Positions 37,860-50,064 of a stretch of 64,000 nt of DNA are shown one piece after another. The DNA lies in contig JANPWX010000108.1 of assembly GCA_024734555.1 (NCBI GenBank), positions 1,422,566 to 1,486,565 of the forward strand, in the 5' to 3' direction. A model generated the notes under the pieces. It saw nothing but the letters and a program-made list of their open reading frames with translations. It had not been told where the DNA came from and did not search any database. Both the position numbers and the translations under genes were made by a program. The number at the start of each line of letters is the position of its first letter. The stretch's first letter is position 1. Source of the stretch: Trochalopteron elliotii (taxonomy: Eukaryota > Chordata > Aves > Passeriformes > Leiothrichidae).

Positions 37860-38110
37860 CTGATATGCTGTCTATCAGAACCACATCATCTTGATTAGAG
37901 CTGTTATCCTAATCAAAAGGCTGATAATTAAGACTATCCATCTGTAGAGTTCCAAGTGCTAAGATGAGCTGAAGATCCTAATTAAGATTATTTAGGTGTT
38001 ACTTAAATGCCATCATTTGATTCAGCTAATCATACCAGCAGGTACATTAGATTTGCATTAATGTTCTCCTGAAGCCAGGAGCTCTTTAAACAGATCAAAA
38101 ATGTAGATTT
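37860..38110. promoter_or_regulatory. Candidate conserved non-coding element (dense TAAT/octamer motifs)
   Basis: In 250 bp there are GATTAG (37893-37898), TAATCA (37910-37915 and 38028-38033), TAATTA (37925-37930 and 37979-37984) and an ATTTGCAT octamer (38051-38058). The mixed, non-repetitive sequence contrasts with surrounding AT-rich drift. This resembles homeodomain/POU-bound enhancers flanking developmental genes. Conservation cannot be judged from one genome, so this is a hypothesis. Confidence 0.25.
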
Positions 38111-39004
38111 CAGGCACCATTTTCAAACATCTTTATATCAATATAACACTGAGACAATGCATTAAAGTAAATGGAATATTGGAAGAAAGAGGCAATTTCA
38201 GTGGTTCTCAGTCTGCTTTATGATAATCGGTAGAGTATTTAAAATAAGTAATTTATTTGTTGAGTTTGTGTGTCAGCAGCTCCAAGCTTAAGTTTTCATT
38301 CATGATTTGAATATGTACTGTATGGATGACTTTCATTTTAATGTGTATTTTTCTAGCCTAAATGAAATGGTACAGTGTGGGGGAGTTCATTAGTTCCTGC
38401 TGATAAATTATTAGATAGGTGGTTTGCAAATAAGTTATAGAAGAAGTCATAATACTTACCTAATAAGCAATATGAAGCTAAAATTCTCAGAGTCATGATT
38501 TCATGTTTAAAAGGGAGCTGTGTTAAAATGTTTTTCTTTTTTTTTTTTTCTCCTTCATCCAAAAGGTAAATCTATCTTCATCAGAATTTTGGCACATTAT
38601 GATTTTATAATCAAAACAATTTACTTTTTCTTTCAAGTTTAACCTGTAGATAAATCAGTTTTGAGGAAAGAGCTCAATCAGTACTACTGTTAGTAATGTA
38701 CAATCCAAGATCTTCATGCAGGGATGTTCTTTTTCTGCCTGAAGATATGAGTGACAATTAACGTACTAGACTAAAGCCAATAAATATGTTTTATGAGAGA
38801 TCTTACCTCGAAAAACAAGGTACTTTGCTTTCAAAGTTCACACATATAATAGGTTGGACATAAAAGAGCCTATGAGTGTACTTCAGAGAGAGGTTAGCCC
38901 CTTAAAAGACAGTTACCATAACAGCTTTAAATATATATAAATAAATAAAATCTATTCAAATTCATGTTTTACCTAAGACTCTATTCACCCATAGTAGAGT
39001 AAAA

Positions 39005-39330
39005 GAAGAGGACATCTTTCTTCTCTCTTTAACTACCTAATGAAGATGGAGCCAGGCTCTGCTGAAGGTGCATTCCACTTGGAGGAAAGGCAATGGACAT
39101 GAAGAAACTCTAATCAGGCACCATAAAAGCATTCATTCAGAGTATTACCAAACATTCCATCCTTGGCTGTATGCAGAATTTGACTTAACAGGACCCTCAT
39201 CTGAGCTGGAACATCTTTGAACAGAAACTCATTAATTCAGTCCAACAGACACAGCCCTTTTAAGAACTAGAGGATGGTTTAATCTCTGGAGGTGAATCAT
39301 TTGGTATAGAGAGTGTCTAGGCTTAGAGGT
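39005..39330 (+). mobile_element. Degraded CR1 3' fragment (plus)
   Basis: GATGGAGCCAGGCTCTGCTG, AGGCAATGGACATGAAGAAA, CTCCATCCTTGG-like (CATTCCATCCTTGGCTG), and a CTAGAGGATGG...TCTCTGGAGGTGA block occur in the order of the CR1 region just before and in its 3' UTR. The order and spacing fit, but many gaps separate the blocks and the terminal octamers are missing. It is an old, inactive copy. Confidence 0.5.
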
Positions 39331-39414
39331 CTTCTAAATGTCTGGAGTGAAAAGAATCACATCTTTCAGTCTTGTTCTGTTTTGCAGTGTCATATTAATA
39401 TTATATCATTTGTT

Positions 39415-40083
39415 CTGGAGTGTAGTGGTGTGTTTTTGGTTTTATCAGTTTTATGTATTTATTTGTTCCTTGTTTTATATTGTTTTTTATGAGTTATAAT
39501 GGTTTGTCCCATGTCACCCATGTTTAACCCTTCTTGGTTTTACCCCAACCCTAGTCATGTGTCAATCATAAGTTATACAGCCCCTGGGTCTTGTCTATCA
39601 CTTTGAAGCCTCTCCGAAAAGGCTAGAATGTTCCAGTGAGGGCATTGAGTGATTGGACAAGACTCTGGCTGTCTCCCCTCCTAAGTTATTGATTTGTTGT
39701 AATATGTGTCATTTACCTGCAGAGCCATACCCACATGATCCCTGATTTGTCCTCAGTTAAACCCATCTCCAGGTTTCTCCCCCCAATAAAACATGTTACA
39801 TTTGGATGCTCTTGCTCTTTCTGCTTAGGCCTCCTTCTGACAAGGGGTCTCTGCCAAGGCAGACACCCTGAGCTGAGTTTATCCCCACTGCGGGATGAAT
39901 AAAGCCAATGGTTGAACCCTGAGCAGACTCTCTCCTTCTTTCCTGCTGTCATCGCTTCACTTCTGCAGGCGAACAAGAGCCCACGGGATGGGCAAAGTTC
40001 ATTCAGCTACCGAGCCGTGCCCCTTCTTGCCGTGGTGCCAGGGCTGGCCGAGGCAAAGAGACACTGACATTGCGACACTGGAG
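39415..40083 (+). mobile_element. Solo ERVK-type LTR with exact 6-bp target duplication
   Basis: The LTR is 39421-40077 (657 bp). It starts TGTAGTGGTGTG, ends ATTGCGACA, and is flanked by CTGGAG at 39415-39420 and 40078-40083, identical 6-bp duplications that suit an ERVK-like integrase. AATAAA occurs at 39785-39790 and 39898-39903, with a GC-rich R/U5-like end after it, so the sense is plus. The first part is AT-rich and the last third GC-rich. There is no internal viral sequence on either side, so it is a solo LTR. The frames within it (39713-39976 minus, 39988-40185 plus) are chance. Confidence 0.88.
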
Positions 40084-43000
40084 GATAAAAAATTCCTGTA
40101 CACATGGAATACTCTCCAGTCCAGCCAAGTACTGGAGATAACTCAATCACATTGCCGAATTTCCTTTAAAGGAGCATTTGCCTGAAGATAAGTTGGACTT
40201 TACTACCTAGTTCCAAAGAGTGCTTGAGATTCCAGAGTTGTTTAAGAATAATATGCTATCAGTAGTGTAAAATACTGGTTCAATTCACAAAGAATACAGA
40301 TATAGTTTTTGAGCATAAAAACTAACCCAAAACTATAGTTTCTGGGATATATGCTTATCATTAATCCGTAAAAGTGAACATTAAGTATATGAGTTTAATG
40401 TTTTCAAGGTTCCTTCAGGAAAACTAGACTCAACAGTCACATCATATAGAGAGGAAAAAAGAAGAATATGAGTGTGATGTCTAAGGAGAGAGGGTTAAGT
40501 TAATTGGGACTCTTAACTTTGTATTTTCTTGCTATGAAATGTTAATTTTGCCTGTAACTCTGAAGCTCTACCCTATATTTTTCACTATTTTTGATGGTTT
40601 TACAAAGGACTTTGCTTGCAAGCTTCTGATGCTATCCTTAATTTTATGTTAACAGATTCTATTATCTAAAATATGCTCAGCACCGATTGGAGATGGACAG
40701 AAATTTTCAAAGAAATTATAGCAATTACACCAAAAGAACAAAGATATTACAGTGTATTTTAGTGGTTACATTTAAGATGTGAATCATCTTAAAAAAATCC
40801 CTTGTCTTATATTCCGTTTTATTTGCATATAAACAGACATATTCACACTGAATTTGCATAGAAATAGATGCATTCAAAACATCTTTACAGCAATCATGAA
40901 ATCACAGAAGTTACAGATGTAACAGTGTTATTAGTTCTGATTATTTAAACTGGGCATCTATTTTTCTGAGTGATTTTTGGGACAGTTACACACCATTTTG
41001 CACCTGCAGATTCAGACAATGGATTTAAATATTTAATTTAGATTCTGCACACACAGCAGGCAGTAATGCCCAAGTTTTCCAGACTGCACTCAGGTTAGGA
41101 GAGAATTTCTAGAGCATTCAACATAAATGATCTATGTATTTAATTTTAGAGTCTCTGAATATTTGGAACAATTGGCAATCAGTGCTGATGAAAAGTATCC
41201 CTTACAGTTTTAACTCTTGCCTTATGCTCAAGAGGACACATTCCGTAGCAGGAGCTTAAAGATTTTGGTTTAAATATTCCAGCACCAGTATCAGAAACAC
41301 TACACTACAGTTTGATAAAAGGTTGTCCAGGCTGAGAGCTAAGACAACTATGCCTTGCATACCAATGTCTCACAGCATACAACTATTCCCTAAATTCTTA
41401 ATGTTTAGAGGTTTTAATAATGTATTTATTTTAAAATTATCTCCCTGGTTGTCATTTGCTTTAAATAAGATCTCTGTAGAGAAATGAGTAACATGAAGGT
41501 GATCTTCAGATAAAAGAATTACAGGTATTGAATCACCAGGTCCATAACATTATAACTTGTCTTTCTAGTATCATTTTCATGGGTGGATAGCAGATAGATT
41601 TATTATTTTTCTTTACACTTGGACAGAAAACAGCATGCCTATTACAAGCTATCCAAACATTTTGCTCAGACTTCTTTTCAACTTAAAATGCAATGAATTC
41701 TGGGATGAGCAAAGCCAATATGAAGGAAAAGATATTTTTATTTTATAAGTCCTTAGTAGCATCTTTGCCAGTTTTATAACAAATTTTATAAATTGATGAA
41801 GGGATTTCTCTATAAACAAAGTCATGATTTTGCTCAAGGTCAAGGAAGAGCAATCTAATTTTTTTCCTTTACATTTACTATAAATTCTCACTTTTCTGAA
41901 GGGATACTGCTCTCCTATAGAAATGATGAAGTGTAAAGTGCTTTGTTTTGTGCTCCAAGGAAACAGAATTCTCTCAAACCGTTTGACCTAACAACAGAGT
42001 TTTCTTTAAACAGTGAGACCTAACCAGATACTTCTATTGACTGGTGCTAAAGGATCTTCTAAAAATATAATGTGTATTGACTGTACCTGGGTACTTCCTA
42101 ACAAATGCCTAAAACACTTTTAATGTTATATTTTAAGATTGTGAGTTTAAGAAATATTTCCTGTTCTGATATTTTATTCATGCTGTTACTGCCAAGTTGA
42201 TTAGCTGTCACTATAGTTTCTTTTTGGAACATATTTCTTTAATTATCATTTCATCTTTCTGCAGTTTTTATCAGTCTGAACCCATAAACCTGTTATTGTT
42301 TTTACTACACTGGTGTGATGGTGGAAATTAGATAAACAGTCTGCAAAAGTACATATTCAATGGAAAACTGCAGCAAGTGGACCTTCAATCACAAATTTCA
42401 GAAATTCATGTGTGTAAGACTGAAGAAAATGGACTGTTGAAATTGATCAAGTACATATAAATAAGAATGCAAGAAACATTTCTGATGTGGGACCATATAT
42501 TTAGTCCTTCTTTCAGAAGTGCTATTAGGATATGCCATTTAAAACTAGTATACAAGCCTGTTTACAGAGCTCTATTTCCCTCATAAATTCTATTATCCAG
42601 AGTCATTAAATTAAGGACGTTATAAGGTACATTCCTATACATTTGCTTTAGCATCTATCTCTGGACTTGTTATATGTGAACTTGTCTAAACCACTTTAAA
42701 AAGTGATGCTATAATTTTCACCCACAAATTACTGTAGCAATAAATTCCAGAATTGTATTGCCTCATGTTTTAAGTACTTTTAAAATGTTTATCTTGTATT
42801 AGCTTCAATGACAGCCCCCTATGCTTGTTAGCATGGGATTTGGCAAATAACTGTTCTGTATCAACTTATCCACTAATTTCCTGATCTTTTGAAATCTTAC
42901 TAATTAGCCTTCTCCTTTTCAAATTAGTGTCCTAGCCTTTTCAAAATCCCCTTAAAATGTAGATGTTCTGTTCCAAATAATATAAAATTCATTCCTCAGG

Positions 43001-46000
43001 ATTCACAGTTTGTTCAATCAAACAATTAAATATCACTTTATAGGGGTCAGGGGCTGATGACCATCTGCAAGCTGAAGGGAGCTAGTCCTTCCTACATATT
43101 ACATATTTTTCTAAGAAAACTAAACTTGGTCTGAGGGCTCAGCTCTATGAGGGACTTGCTGAATTCAACAACCAGAGAGGCAGGGCTGCAGAAGCTCCAT
43201 GTCCCTGCGCTGAACCACTAGTGAGGCTGAGAAAGTGTTTGTATAGGCACAACACAAACATTTGGATATGGCCAGACAAGTGCCCTTAGCTGCCACCTGT
43301 CTTCATGCACTCTGTTCTCTTAGCTCCTTATCGCTCTCTTTGACCACACCTGCCTTCCTAACCCACCTTGATACTGTTATTACCCCATGTTTTGTTCCTC
43401 TGCTAAACATTCCCAGATAGGTGTTACATCATTCCCAAATATTTTTTACTCTGCATCCAATAATGTGTCTCATCCCTATGTAGGCAGTAACACCCCTCTG
43501 TTTAAAAGATGCTCCAGAGGGCTGCTGCAGATGGCGGTGGTTCAGCCCATGGGGTTGGTGGCTCCCCAGAGATGGCTCCAGGAGGGAAGATGCTGGGGTC
43601 TTGTGTCTCTGGTTGGATTATTGGGTGGCATCCATCTGCTCTCATACCTCTCTACTCCATTATGTGTCTGGAGAAGTTTTTGATAAGCTGGTGGCTCTCC
43701 TGTGTGAATGAAGAAATCTTTAATGGCTCCCCAGTGGTAAGCATGGAATAGCCAGGGAAGGCTACTAGTTTGGTCCCTACCTGCCTTTTTCCCTCTGTCC
43801 TCCCTTATGTGTTGAGGTCAGCTTTTTATTAACATAGCCTAGCAAGGACCTTAAATATTTTCTTACACCACAATAATGTAAGATATTAGATGCCAGAATA
43901 TCTTTTGGAATCTCAGAGCCACTGACCACTTGTAATGGCTTGTAAATCCTGGAGTCAGCACACCTCAAATTTCATGAACCTTGCTCTAAGCCAGTGATAT
44001 TTCTGAATGCTATAAGTGAATATATTGAAAAAACTTTTGTAACTTAAAAAAGAGTACTTACAATCCTATTTGTTAACGAATATTTTTTCAGTTAGGTTAT
44101 AATAATCACCAAACTTTATTATGCACTTAACACAGCTTGATATTTCAAACTATGATCTAGATAAATTTTCTAAATCTGATCTAAAGCAGGTCAAATATTT
44201 GCCGACAGTCCATCATATCCTATGTGAGTTCATTCAAACACAGAGGGATAAGTGCCATAAATACAGGAATATAGTTGGGTTTTGTTTTACATTTTTTTTA
44301 GTTAGTAATATAATATTTTCCTTATTTTTGCAGGCTTACTAACATAAGACAAATATATTAAAGACACTTGATATGTCAGTTTTCCTATTATTCAGTTTTT
44401 TCTGCAAATATTCATGGTGTATTTTATTCATAAAACATGGAAAATCTGTTGCAATCTCCACCAAGAAGATAATGCTAGTCTTTGATTACCTCTCAAAAAA
44501 ATCATTTCACCTGGGAAAAAAACAACCAAACTAACTAAAAAACCAAGCAAACCCCAAACAAAAAAATCTTATAAATTTGAAGTAGTCCTGGTTTAGAGCA
44601 ATGAGGACATGTGAACTAAATTACATAGTACCCTGATATTTTACAGTATTCTGATTTACTTTTCCCCTCCTCATCACTTTGTTCTTCATGAGATTGAAAT
44701 AAAGATGAATCTTAATAATTCAGTTCCCTAAACAGTCTATCCTATCATTTTTCAAAGTAATACTTATGTCTCAGTGTTTATCACTGATCTATCATTTAGC
44801 AGAATTTGTTTTACTGACATTTTCAGAATTTCAGACTTCACAAGCTTCTCCAACATGGTACTACAATTACAAAATCCATTAGAGAGAATATAATTGCTGT
44901 TAGTGCACAATGTTTGTAATATATATTAGGCATCAGATTACCAAAAGGCATACATATTTAATGAACTAACTCTGAATACAAGGTTACTAATGATTAATAG
45001 CCTGAAAGGACACAAAAAGCAACATGCATTTTCCCCAAGCCATTATATGCTGCTAAACACATCTCAGAAATTATGGGTGAGGAAGTAATCTGATGGGACA
45101 GTGAAAGTCAAAGGAGGGAAACAAAGTGTTCCATGAAATTACATCTCAATGAAGATATTCTATGCAGTATAATTTCAACACTAGATTACCATGAAACTTT
45201 ATGAATCGCAATGTAATGCTTTTAGTTAAACTAATGATAATTGTCTGCATGATCTTAAAGACACTTTTTTTTCACAGGCTTCCTGCAGAGTTTTAAGTGC
45301 AGAGAAAAAAAACCAGTTTGGGTGCTCAGTGTGGAATACCCAAATGTCATAGGGTCTGACTGCAATCGGCTTTTATTTTGAATGGGGAGAGTAGAAATCT
45401 GGTTTTATACTCCTTCTAAAAGCCATGTGTTAGAAAACAATTAAACTTGATGACCACGGTGTGAGATAGTTAAATCATATGTGGTCTGTTACTTTCCTTA
45501 CCAAAACCTGAACATACTGAAATAAGCCTGGGCAGTTGGTAACCAGTGCTAGTCCCATATCTGAAATCCTTGGATGCCAGTACCTTTTGATCCTTTCTGT
45601 TCTTTACTGCCTGGTTGCAGGAGGTGGAGGAGGAACTAAAATTGAAAAATAGCACTGAGAATGAAATAGTTTGCTATGTTTCCTGGAAACTTTTATTGAA
45701 AGCAAGGAATATGTTGAACTAAACTAAATGTCAGGACGGATAGAATAGTCAGTGATATGTAACAGCAGGATAGGAAGACACACTTGGACTCTGTTTCATT
45801 AACATCCCTGTGGCACTGGATGAGACTATGAGTTTCTGATGGTGCCATTTTACTGTTACTTACACATTTGTGGTGTTATTGAGGTACATTCAGAATGGAA
45901 TGGCTGGGAAAGTGTATTAAATATGAATTACTAGAATAACATTTTAAATGTAGTGATATTTCATGGTTTTTTTAGGTACTTGTACACTTCCTGACTTCCA

Positions 46001-47059
46001 GTCACCCTGACAAGAGAAATCTATCATTTGCTTACACCAGGTTATTTCACAAAACAAGAAGACAGAGGTAAAAAATTATCTTGATAGTTCTGGAAAATCC
46101 ATTATGTAAAACCACTCATAGAATATACTAGCAAAAAGGGTCATTAAAGGAGTGGTATAAACAGTTTTGGAAAGCTAATCTCTCATCTAAGAAGAAACAG
46201 GTCTAATATACTTGATACAAAGCAAATATAAACAAAGAAGTCTGGCCTTCATTCTTGTGTGCTATAGGAATACCAAACTGAGGTGCAACAAAGATCACAA
46301 TGCAATTAATAACTGTGACTTGAGAAAACAGCAACTCTGACTGGTTGCCAGAGTTATATATTTGTTCTCCATGCACAGGAAGGAGTTCTGTCAGGTGATC
46401 TGTTAATCAAAGTGACAGGTCCTGCTTCCCTTCTCGCTGACATTAATGTTGATGCATTTCTTTTCTGATATTTCATGTGTTTCTGCATGCCACAGATAAG
46501 AGTTTGCCCACAAATTCAGAGCTTTTTCTTGCATATCATCTGGGCGATAAGCATTTAGGCTTTCTTTGCAGAGGGAAAGCTGATTCTTGTTGATAGTAAG
46601 ATAAATGAGGCAAAAAAGTAAGCATTAGTGAAAGGTTTTTTGTTTTTAAGCAGACATTCCATTGACCATGTAGCCAAATATAAATAAATAGCAAAAAAGA
46701 AAATTCTTTCATTTACCACCATGTCAATTTTAATGACAAAAAGATATTTGGCATTTGCCTTTATATGGTATGGCCAGCAGTGGATAATCATTCATTTCCA
46801 AGGCTTCTGTATCATTGCAAAATACAGCCGTTACTAACTTTTGAGGTTTTTTAACTTTATCATTCCTGACTTCTAGGTACACATGTGTAACATACACAAA
46901 CAGGTAGGATTCAGGGATAAGGTGCAATATTAAAAATTGAACCATTAAGTTTATTATAACATGGTACTGAGTTTATGGGAGAACAGAATAACTGAATATT
47001 AAGCATTATAGAGTTTCAGGTAAAACCAGTAAAATAATGGATGCTTTACTTTTATATAA
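40084..47059. other. Unique AT-rich non-coding DNA (7 kb)
   Basis: No gene or recognisable transposon. A GC-richer patch at 43030-43790 has two overlapping frames of 98 and 80 codons without domains, and I do not call it a gene. An A/C-rich stretch lies at 44515-44567. Confidence 0.55.
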
Positions 47060-47612
47060 AGCAGCACACTCTCCAGCCAGCAGCCAAACCCAATGAAGCT
47101 GTTTGCTCATTCCCCACCAGCAAGGTCAGGAAGAGAACTGGAAGAGTAAAGCTAGAAAACTCAGGCTGAGATAAAAATAATAGGAAGAGCAAAAGCCATA
47201 CACACAAGCAAGGAAAGCAAGGATTTAATTCACTGTTTTCCATGTGCAGGAAGATATACAGCCATCTCCAGGAGAGCAGGGCCCCATCACACATAATAGT
47301 TACTTGGGAAGGTTCATCACTCCAAATGATCCCTTCTCCTCCTTCTTCCACTCCCCTAATTTATATACTGAGCACAATCCCATATGGTCTGGAATATCCC
47401 TTTGGTCAGTTGGGGTCATCTGTCCCAGATGTGTCTCCTCCCAACCTCCAATGCTCCTTCAGCCTCCTTGCCAGCATGGCAGTATAAAAAGCAGAAAAGG
47501 CCTTGGCTCTGTGTAAGCTCTGCTCAACAATAACAAAAACATCTCTATATTATCAACCCTGTGTTCAGCACAAATGCAAAATACAAACCCATACTAGCAC
47601 CTGTGAAGAAAA
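47060..47612 (-). mobile_element. ERVL-type LTR (minus, both ends trimmed)
   Basis: Read on the plus strand it shows the complement of a common avian ERVL LTR in the right order: GCAAAAGCCATACACACAAGC, GTTACTTGGGAAGG, the CTTCTCCTCCTTCTTCCACTC block, ATTTATATACTGAGCAC (TATA region), CCCTTTGGTCAGTTGGGGTC, GTGTCTCCTCCCAACC, AAAAGGCCTTGGCTCTGTG, ATCTCTATATTATCAACCCTG, and CCTGTGAAGAAAATTAA at the right. The outer few tens of bases at each end are missing, and no target duplication is seen. It is the same family as the fragment at 16107-16446. Frames of 99, 81 and 90 codons in it are chance. Confidence 0.82.
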
Positions 47613-48798
47613 TTAAAAGGTAGAAAACAGTTTTGATATTTCAATTTGTTACACATGTATCCATTTATTCAATCAAAATAAGGTGGGGTTTTTTTTTAAT
47701 ATCATTAGAGTGTATGTTTTTGATATAAAAAACTGATTTAAACTCTATGAGTTTTTTAGACCTGCAATCTACTAGCTAAATTGTCCAGATACTTAAAAGA
47801 ACAGTTAGAGGAAAAGGTTTTTTTTCTATTGCTTGATTTGCCAGTGCTTTCTATTCTAAAGTTTATATTAACTGGATTTTTATCCATCTCATTTGATATA
47901 CAGTCAGCATTAGGCAATTTCTAACCTACACAAAATGTCTTAGCTATCCTCTTCATGAAATTTTCTCTAGCATGTATAAAATATTTCTACTTTTGCAATG
48001 ATCATGTATAGATGATTAAGTTTAGTGCTTCAGTACCACATGTTGGTTAGGCCAGGAAATACTCAGTGTAATACTGGATGACAAATAGTATGTGTAAATT
48101 GATGCCTGCCTCAGAAGGCACCTATAGACATTTGGGATTCAGGACATTTCGTTTGGGGACAGTCTCCGTGGGCAGAAATAGTGAGGAGACTTCTTCCTTA
48201 GTCAAAGCTGAATTTGTCACTATAGTCCAGGAAGTACAGCATGAAGTCTGGAAGTATGATGAGTGAAGTGACCACTTTACTTTTTAGGGAGAATTCTTAT
48301 ATATGAATATAAAATATTCAGATATGTTCAGAATAATATGACAAAGCTGTACAGACATAATCCTAATCTGAACTAATGGGTGAGTAATTAAAGAAGAAAA
48401 AACAAGTATGGAGTACCCAGTGCAGTCATATAAGGCATTAGCCTTTAGGCAAAACATGTTCACAGCAATATTTAGTGTTTCTGGCATTTCAGATTGCTAT
48501 TCTTGATCAGTATCTCCAAAAACTGAAATAAATTATCACTCATTAATAATTTTATATTAATATATACCTGTAGAATTTAAATTGTCCAACACATTTTAAA
48601 TGGATTTTGCACCTTTCACATGTGTACAGGTTGCATTTCATTGACACTTCAACTGTTTACATATATTGAATAAAATGAACCATGCCTTTTATGTCTTGAT
48701 AACAGATGCCCCTTAGACTATACCATCTGCAAAATTCTTTTTTGGAAATTATTTATATACTCAAACTACAAAAAGCACAAGATTTTAGCTGTGTGTCC

Positions 48799-48858
48799 TT
48801 TTTTTTTTTTTTTTTTTTTGTGGGGGGCTGGTGTGTGTGTGTGTTTTGGGGGGTTTGG
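48799..48858 (+). repeat. Poly(T)21 followed by G-run/(GT)n stretch
   Basis: T21 at 48799-48819, then GGGGGG, a (TG)6-type array, TTTT, and GGGGGG. Low complexity; it gives a spurious frame at 48706-48897. Confidence 0.9.
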
Positions 48859-49309
48859 TTACATTTTTTTTTTGTTAATTTCTTGTTTGCATTGTAGTGC
48901 CTGCTCTAGGTGGTTCACATACCTGTACAGGTAGAGCAAAGGCCTTGTTGCTAGAAGTACCCCCAGCATGTATGAGTCCTGACCTGGAAAGCTAATCTCC
49001 TCAGTTCAGAGGGGTGTGCAGCTTCCATGCCCATGCAGCCGCTTCATTGTTAAGGCCAACAGCAGCATCACTTGTGACAGTGCCGTTTTGATGTGGATTA
49101 GTGCCCAATAAGAACACAAAGGAGATCCTTCAGATTATTTCACACAGGTCACTAAGACATAAGATACTGGCAAGTTCTGGTTGCTGTTGACCTTGGTTAA
49201 ATTTGAAATAATGACCTGGAGGTGAACAGACCCATATCCCATTACCACCACTCGAAGTCACTCAGAACTTCACAACAATAACATCTTTGAAGACCTTTTA
49301 ATTTGCTTG

Positions 49310-49460
49310 AGCATGAGTTTCCCCTCTCAAACCTGTGCTGAATGGCTCTAATCAAATTATGTTTGCTCAGGCTATTACTTCAATAATATCTTAAAATCCT
49401 CTGGAACTTTTCCCAATGTTTTCTATTGGTATCTTGCTCACCCAGCAGCCAATGTGAAAG
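49310..49460 (-). mobile_element. Possible ancient CR1/L3-like LINE fragment
   Basis: TTTCCCCTCTCAAACCTGTG followed by CTGAATGGCTCTAATCAAAT resembles the complement of a conserved stretch in the RT region of old CR1/L3-type LINEs (pattern CAAACCTGTGCTG...TAATCA). Only this short block is recognisable; the rest has drifted. It may be chance. Confidence 0.3.
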
Positions 49461-50028
49461 TGAGTTATATTTGATAGCTATTTTTGTGACCCTTTCAGTA
49501 TTTGATTTCCTGGCTTATAAGTATTTGATACTGGCTTGTTAGAATCAACCCTGCAATAAGATAATATACTAAAATACCAATAAATTACTAGCTTTTATTT
49601 AATTGTAATGTGTCTACTGTCTAAAACTTTGTTAAGGATCCAAAATTAGATATCAAAAGAAAGGAAATACAGAACAAAACACTTTTCAGAGGCTGAATTG
49701 AATAAGTAGCAACTGATTCTAGTCTTCACTAAATTTCACTAATATTTAGTTAAGGTTTTTTAGCTGAAGTATCATTTCATTATATTGTTTATTTCTTATC
49801 CATGGTAACTTAAAAAAGCTGTTTCTGTTGCTGTTGTTATAGATATGAGAGATTTGATTCCTGCCACTTTCAATTGCACTTATTCTCTACACAGCTTATA
49901 AAATGTTCATGAAATAATATCTTACTTTAAAACATACCCACTTCAGACAAAGAAATTTCTAGGATTTCAGAGAAACACTGAAAAATTTATTAGTATCCAA
50001 GAGAGCTCAACTGGTAAAAAGAATCACT

Positions 50029-50064
50029 ATTATATATATTATATATCACTTTTATATATATAGT
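50029..50064 (+). repeat. (TA)n-rich microsatellite
   Basis: Interrupted TA arrays (TATATATATTATATAT, a short break, then TTTATATATATAG). Confidence 0.8.

Larger units (their letters stand above)
27891..39004. other. Unique AT-rich non-coding DNA (11 kb)
   Basis: No gene and no transposon recognised with confidence. It contains a G/T and T/A dinucleotide zone (32923-32972), an A28 run (33627-33654), a moderately GC-richer block at 34800-35215, a duplicated TTGCATATGCC-type block near 31790-31825, a G-run cluster (37659-37686) and a candidate conserved element (37860-38110). All frames are short and featureless. Confidence 0.55.
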
